Part shown: positions 7,501 through 13,922 of the stretch, piece by piece
Layout of the letters: every line of letters begins with the position of its first letter
Numbering within the stretch: the stretch's first letter is position 1
Source: Pseudomonadota bacterium
Lineage (GTDB): Bacteria > Pseudomonadota > Gammaproteobacteria > Enterobacterales > Enterobacteriaceae
Length of the DNA: 13,922 bases
Assembly (NCBI GenBank): GCA_023425455.1
Contig: JAFACP010000014.1
Span: forward strand, 1 to 13,922
Reading direction: 5' to 3'
The notes under the pieces: generated by a model
Databases searched by the model: none
Told to the model about the DNA's origin: nothing
What the model saw: the letters and a program-made list of their open reading frames with translations, nothing else
Made by a program: the position numbers and the translations under genes

Positions 7501-7510
7501 GCCTTGAACA
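7494..7510. promoter_or_regulatory. 17-bp perfect palindrome TGTTCAAG-C-CTTGAACA
   Basis: Two 8-bp arms around a single central base, one base after the deoX stop codon and overlapping the possible uhpA -35. The near-zero spacer makes a protein operator more likely than an RNA hairpin. No regulator is known to me for this exact site. Confidence 0.55.
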
Positions 7511-7511
7511 G

Positions 7512-8525
7512 TCAGGCAATACCGGTTGTGACCATAAACGTGCGGGTTTCCTGTGGTGCGAGCTGGAGCAGCGACCCGTTTCGCTGCGCCGCCAGAAATC
7601 CTTCCGGACGGCAGGTGGCGGGCAGGGCGAAGGCCGCCACCTGCTGATCGCCGTTACAGAGGATCCAGCGGGTGACATAGTTAAATGCCTGGCTGGAAAA
7701 ACGGGTGACGAACGTGGTGCCATCCGGCGCGATCATGCGAAACTCAGGGTTATCGGTGTAGCGATCCAGCCTGTCGGCGAAGAAGACAATTTCAGGATCG
7801 TAATAGTCCGGTTCACTGAGGCAGGTCAGCGATGCCTCTCCCTGCAGCAGGCGCTGGTTAAACGCCTGCCATTGCGCCGTCGGTTTCACGTGCGCCGGTA
7901 TCGACTCACGCAGCGCCAGCGCCTCATCCGGCACATTCTGGCTGAAGCTCGCCCCGGGGATATAGGCATAGTTCATGTGGCACATGTACTGCAGCGGCAT
8001 CGCCACGGAGGCCAGATTGGTCACCGCCATCTGAATATCAAACAGCGCGCGCGCTTTTCGCATCACCACCGCAGGCTGAGCCTGATAGTGATGACCGAAT
8101 CCCATCACATATTCGTAGCATCCGCCGAGGCGCAGTGTGTCGCCCTCCAGCTCCAGCCAGGCTTCATCCATCGCGGCGCAGGCCATTTCACCGTGCAACG
8201 GATGTGTATCCTCCGGCGACGGACAGCCGTTCGCCAGCAGGCCGGAGTGGAAGGCGAAGCAGCCGTAGGTTGCCACCACCTCCGTCGCCGGTTTCGGCTG
8301 CCGGAACATGTTACGCATGGTCAGGTCGTGGCCGTCAAAGTGGGCCTCCCAGATCATCTGCCCAAGCCAGGGCAGGATCACCAGATAACCACGGCTGTTT
8401 TTGATTTTCAGCCCCTCCACACCGCTGGCGTAACGAAACGCCGTCACCGTGAAATCAGCATTCTCCAGCAGCGTTTTGGGGCAATCAGTAAACCCTTCCC
8501 GCCACAGCATGATTCGTGTCGTCAT
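7512..8525 (-). CDS. deoX: Deoxyribose mutarotase DeoX (DeoM)
   Basis: A galactose-mutarotase-like (aldose 1-epimerase fold) protein of 337 residues. It matches the last gene of the Salmonella deoQKPX cluster, also called deoM, whose product is known to interconvert deoxyribose anomers. Likely active-site residues are H111 in HPLHGE and H183 in MCHMNYAYIPG; these are inferred from the fold, not tested. It is probably cytoplasmic, with no signal peptide. The ATG at 8525 has GAGGAG seven bases upstream; a GTG six bases earlier (8531) sits only one or two bases from that site and is unlikely. It follows deoP by 11 bases and is closed by the terminator at 7459-7490, so it ends the deoKPX operon. 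Confidence 0.85.
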   Translation of the reverse strand: MTTRIMLWREGFTDCPKTLLENADFTVTAFRYASGVEGLKIKNSRGYLVILPWLGQMIWEAHFDGHDLTMRNMFRQPKPATEVVATYGCFAFHSGLLANGCPSPEDTHPLHGEMACAAMDEAWLELEGDTLRLGGCYEYVMGFGHHYQAQPAVVMRKARALFDIQMAVTNLASVAMPLQYMCHMNYAYIPGASFSQNVPDEALALRESIPAHVKPTAQWQAFNQRLLQGEASLTCLSEPDYYDPEIVFFADRLDRYTDNPEFRMIAPDGTTFVTRFSSQAFNYVTRWILCNGDQQVAAFALPATCRPEGFLAAQRNGSLLQLAPQETRTFMVTTGIA

Positions 8526-8536
8526 CGTCACTCTCC

Positions 8537-9853
8537 TCAGGATGCGGTCACTTCAGCCAGATCGCCGCGGACTTTGCTTTCACGCCAGAAATAGACGCCG
8601 ACATAAACAAAGCACAGCATGGAGACCAGGAACGACAGCTGCAGCGAGTGGAACATATCCGCCACATACCCCTGCACTGCCGGAACGACCGCCGCGCCAA
8701 CAATCGCCATCACGATCACCGCGCCCGCCATTTCGGTGTGCTCATTGTCCACCGTATCCAGCGTTCCGGCATAGATGGTTGCCCAGCAAGGGCCAAACAG
8801 CACGCTCACCAGCACCGCGACGTACACCGCGCTAAAGCTCGGCACCAGCGCGACATAGGCGAGGAACAACGCCCCGATCACCGAGTAGAGGATCAGCACT
8901 TTTTCCGGGTTAAAGCGCGTCATCAGGATGTTGGCGATAAATTTGCCGATAAAGAAGCAGGCGAAGCTGTAGACCATAAAGTTAGAGGCATCGCGTTCGT
9001 TGATATCGCCCAGCTCCAGCGCCAGACGGATCGTGAACGACCACACCGCCACCTGCATCCCCACATACAGGAACTGCGCCACAATTCCGCGACGAAAGCG
9101 CGCATTGCTGGCCAGATAACGCAGGGTATCCATCGCCGACGGACGCTTATGCTGCGCCGTTTGCGCCACTTTACAGGTCGGGAAGCGGGTCAGCAGAAAC
9201 AGCACCATCACCACCACAAGCACCATAATCATGTACTTGTACGGCTCAAGGGTGTTTTCCAGCATCAACAGCTTGAACTGGTGGATCTGCTCGCTGTTCA
9301 TCCCGGCCATCTGCTTTTGCAGACTCTCACCTTCGGAAAAGACCAGATATTTCCCCAGCAGAATACCGGAGGCGGCGCCAATCGGATAAAACGTCTGGCT
9401 GATGTTCAGACGCAGCGTGGCGTACGCTTTCGGGCCAATCATCGAGCTGTAGGTATTGGCGGCGGTTTCCAGGAAGCTCAGGCCAATCGCAATGGCGAAA
9501 ATCGCCGCGAGAAACATGGTGTAGGTTGCCATGTGCGAGGCCGGGAAAAAGAGCGTGCAGCCTGCGATATACAGCGTCAGGCCGATTAATATTGCCACCT
9601 TATAACTGGTGTTTTTAATCACCAGAGACGCCGGAATAGCAATTAAAAAATAACCGCCATAAAACGCACTCTGTACCAGCGCTGACGCAAAGTTACTGAG
9701 TGAGAATACGCTTTTAAATTGCGTAATCAGAATATCGTTTAAGGCGGCTGCGCATCCCCATAGCGGGAATAAACAGGATAACAAAATAAACTGGAACAGA
9801 GGGGTTTTATTCAGATAACCATCAGGCATCTGAATGATGTTTTTATCGTTCAT
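8537..9853 (-). CDS. deoP: Deoxyribose permease DeoP, FucP-type MFS transporter
   Basis: Inner-membrane sugar:proton symporter of the fucose permease (FucP) branch of the major facilitator superfamily, 438 residues with about twelve helices. D40 in WGCAAALNDILI and E129 in GLSFLETAANTY correspond to the D46 and E135 that FucP uses for proton coupling and sugar binding, so the transporter looks functional. Its place between deoK and deoX and overall match to the Salmonella cluster give deoxyribose as substrate; a related deoxysugar cannot be excluded from sequence alone. The ATG at 9853 follows AAAGG by seven bases. It lies 27 bp after deoK and 11 bp before deoX. Confidence 0.88.
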   Translation of the reverse strand: MNDKNIIQMPDGYLNKTPLFQFILLSCLFPLWGCAAALNDILITQFKSVFSLSNFASALVQSAFYGGYFLIAIPASLVIKNTSYKVAILIGLTLYIAGCTLFFPASHMATYTMFLAAIFAIAIGLSFLETAANTYSSMIGPKAYATLRLNISQTFYPIGAASGILLGKYLVFSEGESLQKQMAGMNSEQIHQFKLLMLENTLEPYKYMIMVLVVVMVLFLLTRFPTCKVAQTAQHKRPSAMDTLRYLASNARFRRGIVAQFLYVGMQVAVWSFTIRLALELGDINERDASNFMVYSFACFFIGKFIANILMTRFNPEKVLILYSVIGALFLAYVALVPSFSAVYVAVLVSVLFGPCWATIYAGTLDTVDNEHTEMAGAVIVMAIVGAAVVPAVQGYVADMFHSLQLSFLVSMLCFVYVGVYFWRESKVRGDLAEVTAS

Positions 9854-9880
9854 AGTGCTACCTTTTACAGTGCAGGAGTA

Positions 9881-10801
9881 TTATTCGTTTAGGGAGAGAA
9901 ACTCATTAAATTGTTCGATGCTCGGATAAGATGATTGGGTGCCTTTCCCGGTCACGCTAAACGCAGCGAAGAGAACGGCCTTCTTCATGGCGGCTTCAAC
10001 ATCGCCGCTCTGGACGTAATAGTGGGCAAAGCAGCCGATAAATGCGTCACCCGCGCCGCTGGTATCTACCGCATTGACCCTGAACGCCGGAATATGCACT
10101 TCCTGGTCTCGCGTCATCCATAGCGCGCCTTTTTCGCCCATGGTGACAATAATATTATTCAGCCCTTTATCGAGCAGCGAACGGGCCGCAGCACGAATAT
10201 GATCGTAGGTATCTACCGGCATACCGGTTAATATTTCCAGCTCGGTTTCATTCGGCACAAAGAAATCACATTTACAGGCATAAGACATGTCTAATTCGCG
10301 TAATGCAGGCGCTGGGTTTAATAACACTTCGATGCCATGTTTTTTGCCAAACTCAATGGCGTGATAGACCGTCTCCAGCTGTACTTCGAGCTGCAGAACG
10401 ATCAGCTGGCATTTTTTCAGGTCTTCCGCCGCGCGATCGATATCTTCCGGCGAGAGAAACTTATTCGCCCCCTTAATAATCAGAATGCTATTACTGGAGT
10501 TGGCATTGACGAAAATCGGCGCAACGCCGCTGCTGGTGCAGGGGACTTTTTCCACATAGGTGGTATTAATGCCCCAGGATTCGAGGTTACGAATGGTGTT
10601 ATCTGCAAAAATGTCGTCGCCAACTTTTGTCAGCATCAGCACTTTGGAGTTGAGTTTAGCGGCAGCCACGGCCTGATTCGCCCCTTTCCCGCCACAGCCG
10701 ATTTTAAACGCCGGGGCTTCCAGCGTCTCCCCTTCTTTGGGCATCTGGTTGATATAGGTGATGAGATCCACCATGTTGGAACCAATAACCGCGATATCCA
10801 T
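9881..10801 (-). CDS. deoK: Deoxyribokinase DeoK, PfkB/ribokinase family
   Basis: Cytoplasmic kinase that uses ATP to convert deoxyribose to deoxyribose-5-phosphate, the substrate of the aldolase DeoC. The sequence is almost the one I remember for Salmonella DeoK (306 residues). Signatures: N-terminal GSNMVDL sugar site, GCGGKGANQAVAAAKL (PfkB motif 1, about 36-50), NPAPALREL, and DTSGAGDAFIG (PfkB motif 2) with catalytic base D252. The start at 10801 (MDIAVIGS) gives the family length and has AGAGG seven bases upstream; an ATG seven codons earlier (10822) has no such site and would place MFLRGSK before the first strand. It is the first gene of the leftward deoKPX operon. Confidence 0.93.
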   Translation of the reverse strand: MDIAVIGSNMVDLITYINQMPKEGETLEAPAFKIGCGGKGANQAVAAAKLNSKVLMLTKVGDDIFADNTIRNLESWGINTTYVEKVPCTSSGVAPIFVNANSSNSILIIKGANKFLSPEDIDRAAEDLKKCQLIVLQLEVQLETVYHAIEFGKKHGIEVLLNPAPALRELDMSYACKCDFFVPNETELEILTGMPVDTYDHIRAAARSLLDKGLNNIIVTMGEKGALWMTRDQEVHIPAFRVNAVDTSGAGDAFIGCFAHYYVQSGDVEAAMKKAVLFAAFSVTGKGTQSSYPSIEQFNEFLSLNE

Positions 10802-10844
10802 TTTGCTACCTCTCAGAAACAATCACACAACAATGATATTTAAA

Positions 10845-10860
10845 TAACATTATCATGTTA
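10845..10860. promoter_or_regulatory. Candidate DeoQ operator TAACAT-N4-ATGTTA over the deoK -10
   Basis: Perfect 6-bp arms (10845..10850, 10855..10860). It overlaps the possible deoK -10 (GATAAT on the minus strand, 10854..10849), a normal place for a repressor. Its AACAT/ATGTT half-sites recur upstream of deoQ, which suggests one common regulator. TATCAT also occurs at 10851 and 10867. Confidence 0.5.
10849..10854 (-). promoter_or_regulatory. deoK promoter -10 element
   Basis: On the minus strand GATAAT (5/6) lies about 48 bp before the deoK ATG, with a start expected near 10840-10842. No good -35 is present, but a CRP-like site is centred about 40-41 bp upstream of that start, the usual class II activator position. 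Confidence 0.5.
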
Positions 10861-10870
10861 CTTTAGTATC

Positions 10871-10892
10871 ATTTGTGACTACGATCGCGATT
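10871..10892. promoter_or_regulatory. Candidate CRP site of deoKPX
   Basis: TGTGA (10874..10878), six bases, TCGCG: one perfect half and one partial half (T, C and C of TCACA). Its centre, 10881.5, is about 41 bp before the inferred deoK start. Catabolite control is expected for a sugar operon, but this site is imperfect. Confidence 0.45.
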
Positions 10893-10899
10893 GGAAGAA

Positions 10900-10912
10900 C
10901 AATTTGTTGATT
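10900..10912 (-). promoter_or_regulatory. IHF-like site upstream of deoK
   Basis: On the minus strand AATCAACAAATTG matches the IHF consensus WATCAANNNNTTR in full. It lies about 65 bp before the inferred deoK start in an AT-rich stretch. The nine bases TTGTTGATT recur 31 bp away (10904..10912 and 10935..10943), close to three helical turns; the second copy lacks the TTR end. Confidence 0.35.
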
Positions 10913-11043
10913 ATTTATTGATCTACGCTGCGTGTTGTTGATTGCCGACGCAATGCTATTCCAGGTCACAATTAACTGAAATAACACTGTTTACAGGCAG
11001 AAAAACGCACATCAATGCACTTTTATTTCGCCCCCGGCAGACG

Positions 11044-11049
11044 TATAGT
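11044..11049 (+). promoter_or_regulatory. Possible deoQ -10 element
   Basis: TATAGT (5/6) 80 bases before the deoQ ATG. The region 17-18 bp upstream has only TTTTAT-like sequence, so the -35 is poor. A start near 11056 would place the ATGTT/AACAT half-sites at 11064-11110 in the early leader. Confidence 0.3.
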
Positions 11050-11063
11050 AAGGCAGCAATGAG

Positions 11064-11110
11064 ATGTTCCTTCAGGAACCAAAATGTTACCAACGGAACA
11101 TTTGCAACAT
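11064..11110 (+). promoter_or_regulatory. Cluster of ATGTT/AACAT half-sites before deoQ
   Basis: ATGTTCC (11064), GGAAC (11075), ATGTTACC (11084), GGAACAT (11095) and AACAT (11106) form nested inverted repeats: GTTCC-N4-GGAAC, a 7-bp pair ATGTTCC/GGAACAT, and a near-dyad ATGTTACC/GGAACAT. The same half-site forms the dyad over the deoK -10. This may be an autoregulatory DeoQ site or a leader hairpin. Confidence 0.4.
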
Positions 11111-11128
11111 GAATCGCGGAGAAGGTGC

Positions 11129-11914
11129 ATGGAAACCAAGCAAAAAGAACGTATTCGTCGTCTGATGGAGCTGCTGAAGAAGACAGACCGGATCCATCTG
11201 AAAGAGGCGGCGCGGATGCTGGAAGTTTCTGTGATGACCATTCGCCGGGATCTGAGCCAGGACGATGAGCCCCTGCCCCTGACGCAGCTCGGCGGCTAAA
11301 TCGTGATGGTCAGCAAGCCTGCAAGCGCACCTCAGGCGCCGCTGGCGCTTAAAAAAACGCATCATCGCGACGATCTGCCGGTGGCCTTTCTGGCGGCGGG
11401 GCTGGTGAGCGAAAACGACCTGGTGTTCTTTGATAATGGCCCGGAGATGGCGCTGGTGGTGGCGATGATCCCGGATGAGATCGCCTTTACCGCCATTTGC
11501 TATTCCCACCGCGTATTTATGGCGCTTAATGAAAAGCCGAATGCGACGGCAATCCTCTGCGGCGGCACCTACCGCGCCAAAAGCGACGCGTTTTACGATG
11601 CCAGTAACCCGTCAGCGCTGGACTCGCTCAACCCGCGTAAAGTCTTTATTTCCGCGAGCGGTATACATGAACATTTCGGCGTCAGCTGGTTCAACCCGGA
11701 CGATCTTGCCACCAAGCGGAAAGCGATGGATCGCGGTCTGCGCAAGATTTTGCTGGCGCGGCACGCCCTGTTTGATGAGGTGGCACCCGCCAGCATTGGC
11801 CCTCTGTCGACCTTTGACGTTCTGATTAGCGACCGTCCGCTACCGGCAGATTATGCCACCCACTGCCGGAACGGCTCCGTCAAGGTCATCACCCCGGACT
11901 CAGAGAGCGACTGA
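11129..11914 (+). pseudogene. deoQ: DeoR-family regulator DeoQ, broken by an in-frame TAA at codon 57
   Basis: Divergent regulator of the deoxyribose operon. Read through the stop, the frame gives 261 residues, like E. coli DeoR (252), to which it aligns throughout. Residues 1-56 hold the DeoR helix-turn-helix (EAARMLEVSVMTIRRDLS). A TAA at 11297..11299 then replaces the Tyr of the family's LLGGYIV motif; TAC or TAT to TAA is one base. After it the sugar-sensing domain is intact in the same frame to 11914: FFDNGPEMALV, FTAICYSHRVFMAL, AILCGG, ISASGIHEHFGVSWFN, FDVLISD. There is no frameshift. GTG (11303) or ATG (11306) could restart translation of the domain without DNA binding. The ATG at 11129 follows GGAGAAGG; the in-frame ATG at 11084 has no such site. 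Loss of function predicts constitutive deoKPX if DeoQ represses. A sequencing error is the main alternative. Confidence 0.85.
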
Positions 11915-11915
11915 G

Positions 11916-12203
11916 CTACTCAAAAAACACCGCAATTTTATTAAACATGGTCGGATCGGACTGGTTACGCACCACGTTGGTGACATCTTCCAGCTTATCG
12001 ATCTGGGCAATCATCTGCTCGAGTCGCTGATCGTCATTCACCAGCAGCCAGATACGGCTGGAGTCGCTGCCCTGAATCGGTAGACAAAGGATACCCTCGA
12101 CGTTGAACGCGCGGCGGGCGAACAGCCCGCAGACGTGGGTCATAACGCCCGGATGGTTGCGAACGGTGAGTTCCAGAATGACGTTTTCATGTTGTTTCTG
12201 CAT
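11916..12203 (-). CDS. ilvN: Acetohydroxyacid synthase I small (regulatory) subunit
   Basis: A 95-residue ACT-domain protein (96 in E. coli) that binds the IlvB catalytic subunit, raises its activity and gives valine feedback inhibition. The ACT domain covers about residues 8-80 ([31 protein letters not shown] in pieces matching E. coli), and the end is [10 protein letters not shown]. Its ATG comes three bases after the ilvB stop, so the two are translated as a pair. On the other side its TAG is one base from the stop of the convergent deoQ, leaving no space for an ilvBN terminator between them. Confidence 0.97.
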   Translation of the reverse strand: MQKQHENVILELTVRNHPGVMTHVCGLFARRAFNVEGILCLPIQGSDSSRIWLLVNDDQRLEQMIAQIDKLEDVTNVVRNQSDPTMFNKIAVFFE

Positions 12204-12206
12204 GGC

Positions 12207-13895
12207 TTATTCCCCCACCATTTCAGTATTAGCCGCCCCTGGCGGAACCATCGGATACACTTTTTGCTCAGGATCGATGCGCACGTGGATCAGCGCCGGG
12301 CCCGGGCGAGAGATCGCCTCCTGCAGCGCGGCCTGCGGATCTTCTTCGGCATTCAGATCGCAGGTCTGCAGGCCAAAACCGGCCGCTATCTGCATAAAGT
12401 TGATCGTGCCCGGGTAAGTCGCGGCAAACACCCCCTGCTGGTAGAACAGGCTCTGCTGCTGATGTACCAGCCCCAGCGCTTCATTGTTCATCAGAATAAT
12501 TTTCACATCTAACTGGTTTTCGGCGGCGGTCGCCATTTCCTGAATGTTCATCATCAGGCTGCCATCGCCGGAGAAGCAGATCACTTTGCGATCCGGGTTC
12601 GCCAGCGCTGCGCCGACCGCAGCCGGCAGACCAAAGCCCATCGTTCCCAGACCGCCTGACGTGAGCCACTGCCGCGGACGGTTCAGGGGATAGGCCTGCG
12701 CGGTCCACATCTGATGTTGCCCCACGTCGGTGGTGATGATAGCGCTGTCGTCCACGCAGGCGGCCACGGCGTTGATCAGCCCATAGTGGCTCAGCGGGTC
12801 GCCCCCGGTCGGAATCGCACCCGGGAATTCCCGTTTCAGATCGGCAACCAGCGTGTGCCAGTCAGCACGGTCGATGGCGTCGGTCTGTGGGAGCAGCCGG
12901 GACAGCACCTCGGCAACATCGCCCTGAATGGCAACGTGTGGCTGCTTGATTTTCCCCAGCTCCGCGCGATCGATATCCACGTGGATAATTTTTGCGTTCG
13001 GACAGAACTGCTCGGTTTTGCCAATCGCCCGGTCATCAAAACGCGCGCCGAGAACAATCAGCAGGTCGGCCTCCTGCAGGATGTAGTTGGTGCTGCGGGC
13101 GCCATGCATCCCCAGCATCCCGAGAGAGAGCGGGTGCGCTTTTGGCAGCATACCCAGCGCCATCAGCGTCATGGTGGTCGGCAGGCTGGCTTTTTCGGCG
13201 AGCTGTCGTACCGCGTCAGAGGCGTTGATCGCCCCGCCGCCGAGGTACAGCACCGGACGTCTGGCGGCGTTAATCATCGCCGCCGCGTCACGCACACTCT
13301 CTTCGCTAAAGACCGGCGCAGGCGCCCGATCGCCCGGTTCAGGCAGTGTTTCGATCTCGATTTCTGCGGTCTGGACATCCTTAGGAATGTCTATCCACAC
13401 CGGGCCGGGACGGCCGGACTGCGCAATACGAAACGCATCGCTGATAACCTGCGGCAGCTCGGCGATATCGCGAACTAAGTAGTTATGCTTGGTGATGGGG
13501 ATAGAGATACCGTAGGTGTCCACTTCCTGGAATGCATCGGTACCGATCATTGAGGACGGCACCTGGCCGGTAATGCAGATCAGCGGAATGGAGTCGAGGC
13601 GCGCATCGGCGATGGCGGTCACCAGGTTGGTCGCCCCGGGGCCACTACAGGCCATACAGACTGCCGGTTTGCCCTGCGTGCGCGCCATACCCTGTGCGAT
13701 AAACCCTGCGCCCTGCTCGTGGCGCGCCAGGACGTGGCGGATCCGGGTGCTTTGGCTTAACGCATCGTACAGCGGCAGCACGGTTCCGCCAGGGATCCCC
13801 GCCACGGTGGTGATGCCCTGCCGTTCCAGTAAATGAACGATTAACTGCGCGCCGGTAAAACGCGTTTTGGTGGATGTTGTGCCCGAACTTGCCAT
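12207..13895 (-). CDS. ilvB: Acetohydroxyacid synthase I large (catalytic) subunit
   Basis: Thiamine-diphosphate enzyme of valine, leucine and isoleucine synthesis: two pyruvate to acetolactate, or pyruvate plus 2-oxobutyrate to acetohydroxybutyrate. The 562 residues equal E. coli IlvB in length. Visible sites: catalytic E60 in RHEQGAGF, the ThDP/Mg motif GDGSLMMN (from 443) ending in NN at 470-471, and the FAD-region GARFDDR (about 283-289). The ATG at 13895 follows AAGGACTGGAGC. Only 27 bases upstream are in the window, so the ivbL leader peptide and the valine/leucine attenuator known for this operon in E. coli cannot be judged. ilvN follows after three bases. Confidence 0.98.
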   Translation of the reverse strand: MASSGTTSTKTRFTGAQLIVHLLERQGITTVAGIPGGTVLPLYDALSQSTRIRHVLARHEQGAGFIAQGMARTQGKPAVCMACSGPGATNLVTAIADARLDSIPLICITGQVPSSMIGTDAFQEVDTYGISIPITKHNYLVRDIAELPQVISDAFRIAQSGRPGPVWIDIPKDVQTAEIEIETLPEPGDRAPAPVFSEESVRDAAAMINAARRPVLYLGGGAINASDAVRQLAEKASLPTTMTLMALGMLPKAHPLSLGMLGMHGARSTNYILQEADLLIVLGARFDDRAIGKTEQFCPNAKIIHVDIDRAELGKIKQPHVAIQGDVAEVLSRLLPQTDAIDRADWHTLVADLKREFPGAIPTGGDPLSHYGLINAVAACVDDSAIITTDVGQHQMWTAQAYPLNRPRQWLTSGGLGTMGFGLPAAVGAALANPDRKVICFSGDGSLMMNIQEMATAAENQLDVKIILMNNEALGLVHQQQSLFYQQGVFAATYPGTINFMQIAAGFGLQTCDLNAEEDPQAALQEAISRPGPALIHVRIDPEQKVYPMVPPGAANTEMVGE

Positions 13896-13922
13896 GCTCC
13901 AGTCCTTTTCTTCTGGGCCGAC

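Noticed and set aside
8526..8531. GTG at 8531 as the deoX start
   Set aside because: Only one or two bases from the GAGGAG site; ATG at 8525 has normal spacing and gives the expected 337 residues.
8516..9589. A 357-codon plus-strand frame antisense to deoP
   Set aside because: His/Arg/Gln-rich shadow of a conserved transporter gene, with no domain or ribosome site.
10802..10822. Seven extra N-terminal codons of deoK (ATG at 10822)
   Set aside because: The AGAGG ribosome site lies inside them and MDIAVIGS is the usual start of the family.
10955..10976. Second CRP site around TCACA at 10966
   Set aside because: Only one half fits the consensus; the partner half is GCTAT.
11109..11165. A small upstream frame (MNRGEGAWKPSKKNVFVV) overlapping the deoQ start
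   Set aside because: It overlaps the deoQ ribosome site and coding region, lacks its own Shine-Dalgarno, and is probably chance.
11351..11357. A7 tract in deoQ as a phase-variable frameshift site
   Set aside because: The frame is correct across it (Leu-Lys-Lys-Thr), and the inactivating change is the TAA elsewhere.
11351..11375. Seven-T run on the minus strand after a short hairpin inside deoQ, as an ilvBN terminator
   Set aside because: The possible stem pairs only two GC bases plus a wobble before a mismatch, too weak for an intrinsic terminator.
11303..11914. The second half of deoQ as an independent 203-residue gene
   Set aside because: It is in frame with the first half, begins right after the stop with no good ribosome site, and aligns as the DeoR effector domain; better described as part of one interrupted gene, though restart is possible.

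Overview
The window is chromosomal DNA of an Enterobacterales species, most like Enterobacter, Lelliottia or a near relative. The ilvBN and uhpABCT products read almost as in E. coli (same lengths within a residue or so, same key residues), while the flanking gene content differs from K-12. The genus is an inference from gene content and overall feel of the sequence, not proven. No RNA gene, insertion sequence, CRISPR array or phage gene was seen.

Layout from left to right. (1) 1-1604: the first codons of a leftward gene (probably an SRPBCC-type protein) preceded by a sharp operator-like dyad, then yicN (DUF1198, leftward) and a divergent LysR-type regulator (rightward). In E. coli K-12 the gene between yicN and uhpT is adeQ; here that place holds the LysR gene and an AT-rich accessory stretch. 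(2) 1605-2486: an AT-rich stretch with one small rightward gene that looks like an orphan periplasmic lipoprotein of the type VI secretion (T6SS) immunity kind. (3) 2487-7439, all leftward: uhpT, uhpC, uhpB, uhpA, the complete hexose-phosphate sensing and uptake system. UhpC senses external glucose-6-phosphate, UhpB (histidine kinase) and UhpA (response regulator) relay the signal, and UhpA with CRP switches on uhpT. A CRP site, a UhpA-like dyad and a -10 element can be placed upstream of uhpT with spacing that fits the E. coli promoter. (4) 7512-11914: a deoxyribose catabolic cassette of the Salmonella deoQKPX type: mutarotase (deoX/deoM), permease (deoP) and deoxyribokinase (deoK) leftward, and the DeoR-family regulator deoQ divergent. 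Deoxyribose is imported, equilibrated between anomers and phosphorylated to deoxyribose-5-phosphate for the aldolase DeoC encoded elsewhere. (5) 11916-13895: ilvN and ilvB, leftward, acetohydroxyacid synthase I; the ivbL leader and attenuator lie beyond the right edge.

The main irregularity is deoQ: an in-frame TAA at codon 57 splits an otherwise intact regulator after its DNA-binding domain, which predicts loss of repression of deoKPX unless the stop is a sequencing error, is read through, or translation restarts. Other points of interest are the compact CRP/operator/IHF-like arrangement before deoK, a terminator that appears to share DNA with the uhpA promoter next to a 17-bp perfect palindrome, a large dyad around the uhpT -10, and the orphan immunity-like lipoprotein. 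I do not see a wholly new biological system here.
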